Shown here: positions 26,890 to 38,792 of the stretch, piece by piece
Position numbering within the stretch: position 1 is the stretch's first letter
Layout: each line of letters starts with the position of its first letter
From: Lactifluus volemus
Lineage: Eukaryota > Basidiomycota > Agaricomycetes > Russulales > Russulaceae
Direction of reading: 5' to 3'
DNA length: 64,000 nucleotides
Assembly: GCA_022376515.1 (NCBI GenBank)
Contig: WTXI01000010.1
Location: 744,001 to 808,000 of the forward strand
The notes under the pieces: generated by a model
Told to the model about the DNA's origin: nothing
Database searches by the model: none
Seen by the model: only the letters and a program-made list of their open reading frames with translations
Program-made: the position numbers and the translations under genes

Positions 26890-28310
26890 CTACTGGCGCG
26901 CTTCTTCATCAACACCAGTGTAATGCAAAAGATTGGGGAAAGGTTGATGTAAATGCTTGCCATAAATTCGTTCAGGAACAGGAGGATCGCAAACGAGCGA
27001 AAACCACTCACATTTCTGACTGCTCCGACCATGCGCATGCGTACGAAGCATTTTCCGGGTATCATATTTGCCTCCTCCCCCAGCCAAGCCCTCTCTAGAG
27101 CATGACCAAGCGGGATCGACTCCCGTAACGCACGCGTATAACCTCCCATCCTTTGCCGTTGTAATGGAGCCCAAGCACGCGCACCAGCTGCTGGAGATGA
27201 TTGTGGAACATTGTGTGGTACATGCGCGTATAGACGTCATCGAGCGTGTTGGTAGCGACCGAGTTGCCCGGGTGAATGTTCAGCGTGACACCTGTGGAAG
27301 CGAGAAGAGTGGGCGGGGTGCACGTGTAGCCCACCAAAGTCACGTATAACGATAGCCACGGAGTTCGTGTGGCGCCGCGAGAGAGAAACGCGCAATGGTA
27401 TTCTGTGGATGTGCTTCAAAAGCAACGCCGTCCTCGAGTATTGGCGGGAGGAAAGCGGCAAAGAAAAGGCGCACGAAACTATAAGAGAATGCATTTCAGC
27501 CGCACCAATACAAGAATTCTCAATGTTGAGAGGACGCTGGCGGAATGGAGTACCCACTCGTCAAGCCATTTGATCCGCTTGTCCTCAGTATTTAACCCAA
27601 ACGCCCTCACAACGCTGGGTGTGATACCATCCGTTCCCGCATGACCACGCTCAACGAGGGTAGTACAGACAATCAGTCTTTCCCCGCGAGCCTCGCTGCC
27701 GTTCTCATGACACTCGCGCATAATTGCAGAGCAATGGCACGCCGTGTCACTATCCGGCATGACATGAACGACACTCGCCAATTCCAGTGCAACAGTGAGC
27801 AAGGATCGATCAAAGTGCAAGGCCTGGGACGACCTCTGCAGAGAAACCTGGCCCAAAATAGGCACTCATTGGGGATATCGCGCGAAGAGCGTACCTCCCA
27901 GTGCTCATCTAGATCGCTATCTTGCGAGGTCATAAAACACCCTTGAAAACATATCAAGTGGGTCGAGTAGTCCAAATCTGTTTCCATCGAGAGTCGCTCA
28001 AGTCGGTTCTGAGGAGTGGAATGTGTCTCAGTGGTACGATGGCAAGGATATCTCCTTCCGAGTAATATTTGGAGTCAAGCGAAGGGATGTTCGATATAGG
28101 TGCGTTTAGTACAACAGCAAAGCCAACGCCATCGGACCAGGGAAGAGGTATAAATATAGCGCGGACAAGAGATTCTGTGACGAGGCAGGAAAGAAGTCGG
28201 GCAGCTGTTACAAAGGCCGCGCGTTCTGTGGAGGATAGGAGCATCTCTTTGGACGAGCGGAAGCTGTGGTTTGTATCAAGATGTACCGCAGAAATTGAAT
28301 CTAGGTTCAT
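26890..28310 (-). pseudogene. NIS-type siderophore synthetase (IucA/IucC family), decayed
   Basis: This family condenses citrate-type acids with amines or hydroxamates to make siderophores without NRPS. The N-terminus (MNLDSISAVHLD at 28310) and the core STERAAFVTAARLLSCLVTE are intact, followed by GLLDPLDMFSRVFYDLA near 27930-27970 after a frame change. The ELASV segment and the ACIxRECHE-like stretch (about 27700-27790) follow almost at once, so roughly 200-300 residues of the catalytic core are missing. The C-terminal part is recognisable: GERLIVCTTLVERG, RVLGLHYNGKGWE near 27145-27185, ALERAWLGEEAN, and a last exon ending at 26890. The central loss and frame changes argue that it is non-functional. 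Confidence 0.72.
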
Positions 28311-30164
28311 ATCGCGAAATGATTACTACCCGCGCAGCCGTGAGAACAAGTCTGATCTCCACCACAGGACAGTTTGACTTTAGTTGGCAGAATGTCTTCG
28401 TATTGCGTTGTAAACAAGGCGTCAGAGGCGGGCGCCATGATTCCGGTCGCTTCAGAATCTGGGATAAATTTTTCATAGAGCACGGCTACCATGACGATCA
28501 CCACTCACCGTTGGGACATGCTACAGTCCATCAGGAATCTGATCACTAACCGAGCCATGTGTGTCCGTCGGTTAAGATTACATACAGTACATGAGGCTTC
28601 CCGGAGCATGAAAGTTACCTTGCTTGCAAGGTCTATGTATTGGCGGTCTATAATCGCCCGTGCACGTGACTGGAGGAACCATCAAAAATTTACGTAACAC
28701 AGTTTTCCTTCTTCGGATTTTCCGACTTCTTGTTACGGGCGTGATTATGCCCGCATTGATACTTGCAAGCAAGGTGACTGTACTAAGCACGGCAACGGGA
28801 ACCCCGCATACAATGCCAAGCATTGGCAGGTAATCGCGTTGGGTTTGAACAACTCAATCGTTTTCACGAATATAAGGGATAGGGGTTTGGCCAGAGCGCA
28901 TAGCGCATCGCGCATCGGATCAACTCTGTCCGGACTGGGCCGCCACGGGACGAAATGTGACGAATATTGTGCGCTCGCGCGAAAATTGGTACGAGCTGAT
29001 GGACCAGTAATGGTCGATGCATAGCCGTGTCGAAGTAGGAAGTTGTGTACGGGCCTGTTCCAGGAGAACTGCATTCCATAAAGTTGTGTTCCGCTGTGAC
29101 TGGCGTACTACTCGGCACCGAAATATCTAATGGTTAGTTTCCCAGCCCTCATAAAAGCCACGATCCACGAAAAGGGCCTATTCAGAAAACGCATGGCCAC
29201 AGCCAGGATTCACGTACTACGAACTTGAAAGTTCAGCCAATCCGTTGTAGATACATCTGAGTGCGGACTCGGAGATTTCGAATACCGTGACCTCGTCCTT
29301 GAACATTGCCGGGATAACCTCGCTATCTAAACCAGTTCTGGTCAGTCCTACTAGTCGTAATTGACTTGTGTCTGCACCTCTAGCATCTACCAGTTTCGCC
29401 GAGGATTCAGACGACTTGGACGATCTTATTGTGTGTATTTTTCTTCACGAGCAAGAAGAGTACAATTCTACAGCACCTGTCCCCTTGTCTCATGATGTAT
29501 GTGCCTTGGGCGTGTCAAATATGTCCAAAGCCACTAAGTTTGTCTGGCGGTAACGTCTGTGATACGTCTGTGATACGATCCAAGTGGATAGGTTCAGACT
29601 CGCAGCCTACGATCATCGCCAGAAGAGCCCTACTTTCCGCGTTTGAACCTGCTGGTAACAAACATGCTCAAAGTCACTATAGTCGACACGTTTTTGAAAG
29701 TCTAAGGTCACAAAGGACTGTCTGTGATCATATGTTCGAAATGGCCGTCTATTGGCAACGTGCTCCCACCAGATCGCGGATAAGTACATACAAACTCGGA
29801 AGAGGGTTATATTAGTTGTTTCCTGACAAAGAAGGTTGCTGCAAAGAATGTACCATGACGAACCTGTATATTGGATTCGAACAGAGTCGCATAACCGAGT
29901 CACAACTTGGTATAGTAAGTATCATAAGCTGGTTTCGCCGCGCGACTGACTAACTGCAAGACAAGTTGACGAAGGTACAACAGAGTCTGGTGCGATGACA
30001 TGAGACATGTTTTCCAGCCCAACCTGGGCCGTGTGGGAGCTGTTGCACGGGGGGCTTGACCACAGAGCAGTGGTTTGCGGATGTAAGGTATGTTGACGGG
30101 CACAGATGCGCTGTGAAGGGTGTGTAATTGTATGCGCTGCGTGTCCATGCACCTCAACTATGTG
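28311..30164. other. Gene-poor interval
   Basis: About 1.8 kb downstream (plus sense) of the decayed synthetase. Frames of 60-130 codons occur on both strands without motifs or a plausible exon chain. A short direct repeat of an 11-bp unit occurs near 29550-29575 (acgtctgtgat). No gene is supported. Confidence 0.35.
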
Positions 30165-30564
30165 CATGGCACCACAGCTGAACTCGGCGCTATGCAACTG
30201 GAGGAAAAGTCGGGAAGACGGGTTAAACCACCCTGCAATCGTTGTCGCCAGGGTAACAAGAAGGTGGGAACCCCATCAACTGACAGACAGACTCCGCTGA
30301 CGGTGTGAGGATCAGCGCCCGTGGTGTTGCGTGTTGCGGGGAGGGAATGCATTCATGTCGTTCAGATTGTCGAAACTTGTTCAAGTTCGCTGTCTGCAGA
30401 GACCAACAGACGATGCGAAAGAAGTTGCCCGCCCCTGTCGGTCCTGCTCCACTCACGGGAAGGAGTGTATCAACCCACCCAAAAAGGGCAGAAGAAACGG
30501 TACGCGGGTGAAAGCGGTGATTATGAGCTACGTGTTTGCCTCCCGTAACAGTGAGCTGATGTGA
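30165..30564 (+). CDS. Short Cys-rich (Zn2Cys6-like) protein, uncertain
   Basis: An exon with PPCNRCRQ (about 30228-30252) can be joined across an intron to a second exon with RCLQRPTDDAKEVA-RPCRSCSTHGKEC (30388-30469), then basic PPKKGRRNG. The cysteine pattern (CxxC ... C ... CxxC-x6-C) resembles a small GAL4-like finger found in basidiomycetes, in which the first half is shortened. The exact splice sites and first exon are unclear, and the gene may extend further right. It may be a fragment of a larger regulator. Confidence 0.4.
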
Positions 30565-31390
30565 GGAAAAGGCATGTGTGAAGTGTAGGTGGAATTACAT
30601 GACTTTGATGTCGACTCGCTAACTCCTCTCTAATACAGGCAGGATCAGGACAAGGTTCGATGTGATGACCAGGGGCAAATGAACTCATTCACCAGGGCAC
30701 GTCTTCGAAGCGTCATCATTAGAGTCAGGTGTGCTGTTGGATCTCCCCGGTTTAGTCTTGATGGCACTTCAACCCGCTTTACTGAAAGGTGTGTCTGATA
30801 CAGTGAACGGTGAGGCTGTCAATGCACGCGGTTGCCGCTGGTATTGCCCCCTGCCAGGCAGTTATTTAGTACTTCTGCTCAACCGCTCGTCTAATCGAGT
30901 CAACAGAACGTGGGAAGGTATTTGGTACCACGTGGACGGCGGAGGAAAGGGCTACTTACCCACACCCACAAAGTTGAGGCTTCGAGTCTCTATTCTCCGC
31001 GCTTATACCCACCCTCATCCCATTGTCCTATTCCACTCAACTTACTGACCCGTCACTCGTTATTCTTTTTTGTAAACATCGTCTATATGGAAGCTACGCC
31101 TTCGCCGGCCGAAAGGTCGCGTGCTGTTCACATCATTAACTTGATTCTGGCTCATTCTTCCCATTGTACCCTCAGGAAGAAAACCTCTAAACGCAATGCA
31201 AGGGTTCGGTCGGTTTTCAACATGCGAGACTTGCGATCCTGACAAATATCATAGAAAAGGAGTGCACCATCGAATAACACAGGGCATGTATCTGTCCCTT
31301 GCACATGAGACGTGGATAACGCTCATATCCTGCGGTAGGGTAGCATCCGACTCAGAGGCGGAGGCGACTAGGGGGGATATCTCCGGAACA
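30565..31390. other. Interval without a clear gene
   Basis: About 800 bp. Plus-strand frames near 30731-31048 and 30910-31242 lack motifs. It probably contains the 3' part of the preceding candidate and the promoter of the next gene. Confidence 0.3.
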
Positions 31391-32939
31391 ATGGCTCCCC
31401 CTCCGGTACCACCAGCCAAGAAAGTAAGGATTCGGCTTTGGGCTGTTCATTTGCGAGAATACTTGTTGACATTCTGAATCCCTCGTGTTGTGGATTGGTG
31501 ATTGATGTCAAGGCTCGACGAAGCCCGTAAGTCGTGGCTATCATTGCTTTATTCCCATGTTAGTTACATCGCTTCCGTCTGGTCAGCGAAGTCGCAAAGA
31601 CACCTGTCAAGGAGCAAGATATCAGTTCTTCTGGCCTGGGTAGCTCCCCTTTAGTTCCAAAGCCATCGTCAACAGCGGGCTCCATCACACCTTCTCTCAA
31701 AGGTACTGAAGCGCAGGGTGATAGCTGCGATGATGTCTCCGTAGCAGAATCGTCAAAGTACCATCATCATCGCAAGACTGACGAGGAGAGGCTCCAATTC
31801 TTCCGGAGCCAACCCGAATGCCGCGAAGTGGAGCCTCATCGCGCTTTCTGTACCGGATGCAATCAATGGGTACCCCTTAATCCGAGTCGAGCCTACGTGA
31901 TGCGTCCATGGCTCGTCCATCGTCGCGACTGTCGCAGAAATTCTCTTACTATCAAGCAGTATGCCTTGACTCCTGGTTATTGCGCTCCCTCTGATCCACC
32001 TCTGCGAAGGGTGATTACGGACTCTCCCAGCAAGGACGGGGCACCGCCTGAAGGTAGCGAAGCTGACGACGAGGTGGGATCCGTGAGGCAATCTATATCC
32101 GACAAGTCGGGTCGGTTCAAGGGAGAGGCTGACCGCCAGGCTTACCTTGAGGGAGACCCACGCGCCGAGGAAGTCCGGCCCTACGAAGTATTGTGCAAGA
32201 CTTGCAAGAAGTGGGTGCAGCTCGGGAACAAGTCCCGCTTTTCGCTTAATCATGGAAGGAGCACCAGAAACGATGCTCTGGTTCTATGTGCGTTTCTTCG
32301 TTAGGATGCATTTGTCCTCAAGATGATTAAATATATATTTATAGTCCTAGCAGCCGGGTCGCCACGGCGGAGCGGAAGCTCAAGCTTGTCAACGACGCAT
32401 GTGCAAAGTCCTTTACGACGACGAGTGTGCTGTGCAAGCACTGTGACGCGACTATAGCGCTAGACGGCGAGGGGGACTACAATGTTACTAAATGGGATGA
32501 ACATAAAACGAATTGTCCGAGGTCAGTATACTCTACTTCAGTTGACGTAGGCTTTGTGTTGTTGAATTCAACTTGTGATAGCCTCATCCAGTCTGAGCAA
32601 GCTGCTGCACACACCGATAGCACCCCAGTAACAACCTCCGACGCTAGCCCCAGCCGTTCTGAGAAATCGGAAGATCGTCCTCCATTATCTGCAGCGTCTA
32701 CAGAAGCGACTGCTGTTGATACTGTTGGTTCATCTTCAACCAGCAAGAAACGACCGCGAGAGTCTGATGAGGATGAGAGTGAAAACAGGCCTCACACCCG
32801 TGCGAGAACGGATGTTTCACATCCTTCTGGAGCACTCGACTGGCTCCTTCTTCCATTTCGGAGCTTTGTTAGTGGATTTAGGAAGGGCATGGGACAATCG
32901 CCTTCGTCGCCGTCGGTTGAATCTACTTCACCCACGTGA
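31391..32939 (+). CDS. Protein with three Cys/Trp/His zinc-type modules
   Basis: No named family recognised. It starts MAPPPVPPAKK at 31391; an intron runs to about 31590. Three copies of a module with pattern C-x2-C-x3-[VI]-x-L-x5-[YF]-x4-W-x2-H-x3-C are seen: module 1 from CTGCNQWVPL (about 31846), module 2 from CKTCKKWVQL (about 32190), and module 3 from CKHCDATIAL (about 32433). Each is preceded by about 20 residues starting with R and containing a hydrophobic residue at +4. Four metal ligands (C, C, H, C) make zinc binding likely. In module 2 the W-x2-H-x3-C part is read only if one T is added near 32253. The C-terminus is S/T/E-rich with a KKRPRE nuclear-signal-like stretch (32746) and ends at TGA 32937. 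A nuclear role is inferred, not shown. Confidence 0.6.
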
Positions 32940-33310
32940 TATATTTTTGTATGTTTTTTTATATATTTTTTCTTTTGCTTCCGTTATCCAAGTTCCAGTT
33001 GGTTGAATCTTTCTTTCCTTTTTTGTCTGTCGCTCTCGTACCGTTGTACCTTTTGCCAATTGCCGTCATTCTGCTACATTCCTTGGACACGTTTTCTCCT
33101 TAAAGTTTGGATATTCCTCGAATGTCATCCTCACACATATGTCTTTTTCGAAAAATTGGAGTTCAGCAGCGATTCAGCTGGGTCAGACACGGGAAGTTCC
33201 GAAGAAAGAGCTATCCTTGTAGAACCTCGACCTGCCCACCAAAAGCTTCTTTCCCCCGCTGTGGCGACCTCTCTTTCTTCTTTTCACCACGCCTCTGACC
33301 CTCCTTGTCC

Positions 33311-34575
33311 ATGGTAGCGACAAAACAGTCACGAACTGAGCTGTCTCCTGCTTCCAGGTAGGGACTTCATCCCGCCAACGTCCCTGTCTTCCTACATCGC
33401 CTCATTCATTCGCCATTCTAGGCCCGGGGCGGCAGTGAGCCATGCGCGACTTTCTCGTCTTGTATGTCGTAAATTAAATCCTTGTCGGCTTTTTGGACCT
33501 CGCATTTACTTGGCTCATTTATGCAGGACTTACACCCATTAAAGAGTACCACCGGTGAACGCGCGACACGGCACGGCTCCGGATATTCCACCCAGACAGC
33601 TTCAGTGTCACAGGATTCGTCGAGGTAAGATTTCCTTACCCCGGCCGTGACTTGTTATTGTGGTCGACTGATTCCCTGAGTTAGCTTCATCGATGGCCGT
33701 CCAAAAACCGCTGCAGAAAAGCAGCGTGAAAAACGTCTTCGGGATGACCCTCTCGCAGACCTGCTCGGTCCGCTGTTTGTGGCTGCAGACGGTGCGGCAC
33801 CCGAATCAAGCTGTCACCCAAAAGCTCTTACGACCCTTTTCACTGGGTCAAACACCGTGAGCGATGTCTGCGGCGATCCATCGAAGCCATAAAAGAAATT
33901 ATTCGGGAAAGAGGAGAACTCGCCAGGTCCCCCGACGCCCAGTCTGCGCGACAAGACAGTGGTGTCGCGGTCGCCCCAGATACTCAATTGGCTACTTCGT
34001 CCAGCGTTCTGTCACTCTCACCCCCACCATCACCTTTACCACCGTCTTCGTCATTACAAAGGCCCGATGATACAGACTCGACTACACCCTCTCTAATTGC
34101 AGACGAAGACGAGGTCGAGAAATTTTCATATTCCCATCAGGCCTTACCTCCTCCCGGTGAAGACGGACAAGCGTCACGTGCGTCTAACGAACCTCTTGAA
34201 ACGAACGCCGGTGAACCAACAACACGGCCGCTCTGTTCGCTTTCTGTATTCCGCGTGTCGGACATGCTGGCCTTCGAGGATTACCTGCACCGTTCTCGTC
34301 GTCTACCGACCCACCTCGGATTTCCTGAGCTTCTTCCGTCACCAGATAAGTGGCACGATTGGTCCTGGGGTCAGCTTCGTGCACCTGTCTACGTTGTTGG
34401 AGATCATCTCAAAGGGGTGCAGGCCGCTGCAGGCACCGATCCACCGCTGCCAGATGGGGATGCCGGTAATAGCATTCCCCGACCAGAGGCGCGCAATCCC
34501 TCAGACCTTCCTGAGGGTGCCTTCATCACAGCCCACCCCGTCCATGAAGACCCAATCATTGAGCATCGTACATAG
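33311..34575 (+). CDS. Second protein with the Cys/Trp/His module (paralogue of neighbour)
   Basis: It starts MVATKQSRTELSPAS in a good context (ccATGg) at 33311. Short exons follow (33524-33623 and from 33685). One module copy is present: REKRLRDDP (from about 33728), then CRRCGTRIKL (33787-33816), Y, W, H and C in the same spacing as in the gene to the left (HWVKHRERC near 33838-33866). The upstream helix and the cysteines are in different frames unless one base is added in the TTT at 33775-33777. With that base the R-to-C distance is 20 residues, as in the other three copies. A long, acidic, P/S-rich C-terminus (33988-34575) has no motif I know. Confidence 0.55.
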
Positions 34576-34953
34576 AGACTCATCCGCTCTCCCAAGCTTA
34601 TACAACACTCCAAGAACTATGTGTCTTGTATTTCTATGGTACAGTAATATATCCTAATTGCTCTGTTCCCAATTTTGCGCAGCACCTAATCGCAGTTGTC
34701 ATCCCACTATCATTCTATCACGTAGATTAGTAGCGTCTGCATATTGCAAATTCCATCACCTGCACTCCAACTCCGTCGTACTGTAACATATATGTTCGTC
34801 CTCACCATACAAGGAACCCGTGTGTACATAGCGTCTGTCTAGTTTTCCTCTCGAGAGTATGAGACATCGTGTATATACAGATTAAATGTCTTAATCCTTT
34901 GCCCAGTAGTAGCCCCCGGAGGCTGTTGTCGTGACTGTCACTCACGTCCTTGT

Positions 34954-36648
34954 TCATCTCGCGCTTGGGTGCCCAGCCTCCACGCCCGGTTTGACAACAC
35001 CGCTGAACAACAAGTCGCGCACTTTGGGGTCATTGTGAGCTCGCGTGCCTCTACCCACGATGATCAGCGACCACTGACACGGGGACGTTCGGAGCTCATG
35101 AGAACTCACAGGACCGCTTGCACTACATCAGTCATGACGGTACTTGTCGGGATCTCGAGCTTGTCCACTCCGGGTAAACCATCTGCCCGTGTGGGTCCTA
35201 CATTAAGGTATAGCACCGGTTTGCGTAATTCGAGTGCGTGCTTCAATAAACTAACATATGAACTCCGATTTCAGGGTTCCCCAAAATGGCTTGAGAAAGC
35301 GGGGGGCGGGAGGACATACCGGAAGGCCGAGTAGGTTGCGAGTGTAGTGCCGAGAACGAAGAGTCGGTCGGCATTCTCGATGATACGATAACTTTCGGGG
35401 TCGACAAAAAAGGTGTCAATATGGAGAGGACATACAGATTGAAAGAAAAAGAGTTTTGCAGCTCTTGCCGCGCACCTGTGATCCTTCACTTGCTGGCTGA
35501 TGGACTCGCCAAAAAAGACAAAATCGGGCTTGATCTAGGATCTCCCGTCGTCATGCGAACAGGACATTGTCGATGCTGGTGTCAAAAACCTACGATGCTA
35601 TCCGTCCTGCCCTCCGCGTTGCAGCCAGGACAATGGGGTACGACAAAGTCGTCGTACGAAACGCTTTCGTCGAGTACGACCTAAACAAAGGAAAAGATAG
35701 TCATCAAGATGTGTACTTGTGCCACGGAATTCGCGTCGCTAGCAACGTACATCGCCGTCGGGATTTGTCTTGGGCTGCGCGCCTGTTCGCTCAAGTTCGG
35801 CCAGGAACCCATGCCAACGCGGGTTAGCCTGTCCAAGCCACTCCTGGAACACAGCGCGGGAGTAAACGTGGCCATGTTGACAGTGCACTTTCTGTTGCTC
35901 GATCATTAATGCGACAGGAAAAGAGACAACACGGCTTGGGGGGACTGACGAAGATACTGCCGTGAAGCTCGAGGACGTGCCGGTCTACCTCGGCTTCCGT
36001 CAAAACACGTCGCAGCGCTGGGTGGTGCAGTCCATCGACGTTCTGGGTGATAAGGGGACCGACGACTCCGGCGAGCTGCAGTGCGGCGAGTGCGAAATGG
36101 GTTGGGTTGGGGGAGGTGCGGCGGACGGGTAAAAACCCGATATATGCGCGCAGCCTTGGGGAACGTCATTATATTAGACATTGTCACGCGCAAAACACAC
36201 ACCAGTATCGTTGCCTGGGTGCGGCATGTAAGACACCGTTCGTAGAACATACAACGAGAATTGGCTTACCGAAATGAATGTCCCCGAGGGCTATCTTCGA
36301 TGAGCTCCTGGTACTATAGATGCGGTCAGCGAGACACGGGAGGGGTGGAGATAGTGCCCACGAAAATCGGCCTGAAACCGACCGTTGGGGGCGTGAGTTA
36401 GGTAAAACTGGGTACTGGCATGACTCTGCGCACTTGTAATCCGGATTCATGTACCTCCCGTCCTTTCCCCGGTACGCCTTGACACCAGAGTCGACGCTGA
36501 CGCCTGCCCCGGTCAAGACTGCAGCACGGCCTGAGGATAGAAAAGAGGATATGCGTTGGACTGCTTCTGAGGGCGATACGTTCGGAACATTGCGCTGGGC
36601 AGCGTTGGAAAGGATGGCAGGGGGGATATTCGGGACTGAAAAGCGCAT
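34954..36648 (-). CDS. Sirtuin, NAD-dependent deacylase (class II, SIRT4-like)
   Basis: Removes acyl or ADP-ribosyl groups using NAD+; class II members are often mitochondrial. The frame begins MRFSVPNIPPAILSNAAQ at 36648. Motifs: TGAGVSVDSGVKAYRG (about 36475-36525, the NAD loop GAGxSxxSG...YRG); LITQNVDGLHH (about 36030-36060) with catalytic ELHGS (about 35960); a zinc CxxC in VVPHCPGC (about 35630); KPDFVFFGESISQQ (35480-35520); and LFVLGTTLATYSAFR (about 35320-35365). It ends at 34954 after VVKPGVEAGHPSAR. Several short introns. Divergent from PEX7. Confidence 0.87.
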
Positions 36649-36832
36649 ATACCGAGGACTTGAGGGCGCAAATGTAGCGGATCGAGTACACGCGGCGAGC
36701 TACTCTAGACAGGCGCCAGAGTTGGGTAGTACAGTACCCATTTATCGAAAAAGTTACACTTTACACTTTTGTGGCAACTTGAACGCGGTCCGGTAATCCG
36801 GGTCAGGAACCACAGCTTCGTCCGTGATCTCC
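36649..36832. promoter_or_regulatory. Shared promoter region (sirtuin / PEX7)
   Basis: Only 184 bp lie between the start codons of two divergent genes, so both promoters must fall here. No TATA box or other clear element was recognised. Confidence 0.5.
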
Positions 36833-38095
36833 ATGGACCATCCCTCACCCGCCATCCTCTGTACGCCTGGGTTTGCACAAAATAACGTCGCCTGGTCACC
36901 GTTTCATACAACGCGCATTGCTATAGCAACATCCGCTAACTATGGAATAGTCGGAAACGGTCGTTTACATGTCGCTTCAACCTTCCTAAGCCCTGCCGGG
37001 TTGGCAGGTATCAAGCTAGATAAGTTGTAAGCCCACTAGTCGCACCCCTTTGAGTTTCAAGCTTATGCGGTTTGTCAGCTACGAAACACAAGATGGACTG
37101 TACGACCTTGCGTGGTCAGAAGTCCATGAGAACCAGCTTGTCACTGCGTCAGGCGACGGTTCCATCAAACTCTGGGACGTGATGCTGAATGTAAGCATTC
37201 GCCCCAATTCTGATTCCCTTCCGTAGAGCCGGTGAGGGTAAGTCGACAAGTGACCTAGACTCTTCCTATTCGAGCCTGGCGCGAGCACACGCGTGAGGTA
37301 TACGGTGTTGACTGGTCCAACATCAAGAAGGACCAATTCGTATCATGTTGTATGGATGGCAGTGTGAAAGTGGTGCGCGTCGTTACTTTTTCTCTTTTGA
37401 TCCCCTCTCATCGAATTTGTTTCGTAGTGGACGCCCGAGCATCCGCGTTCCCTGACGACTCTACAAGCGCACCACGCATGTGTATACCAGGCGCTCCTTT
37501 CCCCTCATCAGCCAGATCTGCTCGCAACCTGCTCCGGTGACGGCACCCTCCGTTTCTTTGACCTTCGCTCTCCCTCGTTTGCGCCGACCTCCAATACGTT
37601 CACGGCACCGCTATCCGCCCCCGTTCTTACTGTACCGGCTGCTCCGAGCGAGGAGATCGCACTAGATTGGAATAAATACAGACCGCTTGTCCTTGCGAGC
37701 GCTGGGATCGATAATACCGTGAAGATATGGGACTGTCGCATGTTGCAGCTCGGTGGGTCGGCACAACCAATTGGCGGAAAATGTGAAGGCCGTCTGTCTG
37801 GCCATGAATATGCTATACGCAAGCTGCAATGGAGTCCACATCGACCCGACTTGTTGGCAAGCGGGTCGTATGATATGACATGTCGGATGTAAGCTCTCTC
37901 ACAACAATATTGCGAAAAGGAAATGCTGAATTGCCCCTCAGATGGACAATAAACGCATCCCCTGGACAAAAAGATCTACTCCGAATTCACGATTCACATA
38001 CAGAATTTGTTGTAGGGTGCGCATGGTCTTTGTTCGAGGAGGGGATATTGGCGACCTGTAGTTGGGACTGCAACCTCCACATATTTCGCGTGTAA
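36833..38095 (+). CDS. PEX7: Peroxin-7, PTS2 receptor
   Basis: WD40 receptor that binds PTS2 signals in the cytosol and delivers proteins to peroxisomes. The N-terminus reads MDHPSPAILCTPGFAQNNVAWSP. WD repeats are visible in order: YDLAWSEVHENQLVTASGDG-SIKLWD (about 37099-37185), VDWSNIKKDQFVSCCMDG-SVKVW, LLATCSGDGTLRFFDLR, ALDWNKYRPLVLASAGIDN-TVKIWD, LQWSPHRPDLLASGSYD, and a last repeat ending CSWDCNLHIFRV at the stop. Length fits the family. An upstream in-frame ATG at 36824 would add three residues; 36833 is chosen because its context (ctccATGg) is better. Confidence 0.92.
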
Positions 38096-38305
38096 TGATG
38101 TAATCTAGCAACTTCTTCGCGCAGTACGATAAACACTGGCATTATTATATCTAATCTTTGTTGTGACTTGATACGTTCGAGTGGGCACTCCCCTGTTAGA
38201 AAATATCAACGCCCTTGATACGAACAACCGATTCCAAGACTATCGCTCACGATTACTCTAGACACAACCTAGAAGCGCTGGGTACTTTTCCTCTGGGACT
38301 CTGCA

Positions 38306-38599
38306 CTAGGTTAGACAAATCACATCTCGGAAAGCGGTTGAAAGAACCTCCATAACTGTACGCCCGTCGTCCATGTACATGCATATCAGGAGAGGATCGA
38401 ACGCGCCGTCACCCTGTGTACCGTCTTCAAGTTCATCCTCAACTTCGTTTTGCCAGGGGTTTTCACATTCGCCCTTTTCGCGCGCCTGTCCGCTGACACT
38501 GTGACTGACCCTTCCTGCCAGTGATCCTGGTGGTGCATCTGCGGTTGCGCGTTTTGGCATGGCTTTCAGCGAAAAGCTCGGTGGATCGTCGGGACCCAA
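38306..38599 (-). CDS. Hypothetical short protein (weak)
   Basis: A 97-codon minus frame with an acidic stretch (NEVEDELEDGTQGD) and a more ordered C-terminus (LLICMYMDDGRTVMEVL). No family recognised. It could be a real small gene or exon, or chance; it sits between PEX7 and the glutathione transferase. Confidence 0.2.
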   Translation of the reverse strand: MGPDDPPSFSLKAMPKRATADAPPGSLAGRVSHSVSGQAREKGECENPWQNEVEDELEDGTQGDGAFDPLLICMYMDDGRTVMEVLSTAFRDVICLT

Positions 38600-38792
38600 C
38601 GATCGAAGTACAAATCGCCGCCGCCGTGCCGCTGAGTCACGTTCCTTACGACCTAATTAGGCGCGTTCTAGTTAGATTCCGGTAAGCGACTCGGGTGCCG
38701 CCAGTTCACAACCAGGTCAGGAACGGTGCAAATCAATATAAATACAGTAGACCTGCAAGCGTGACGGCCAACTCAACTTATTGTCCTCAACC

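Noticed and set aside
36824..36832. PEX7 start at 36824
   Set aside because: Adds only three residues in a weaker context; 36833 has a better Kozak match.
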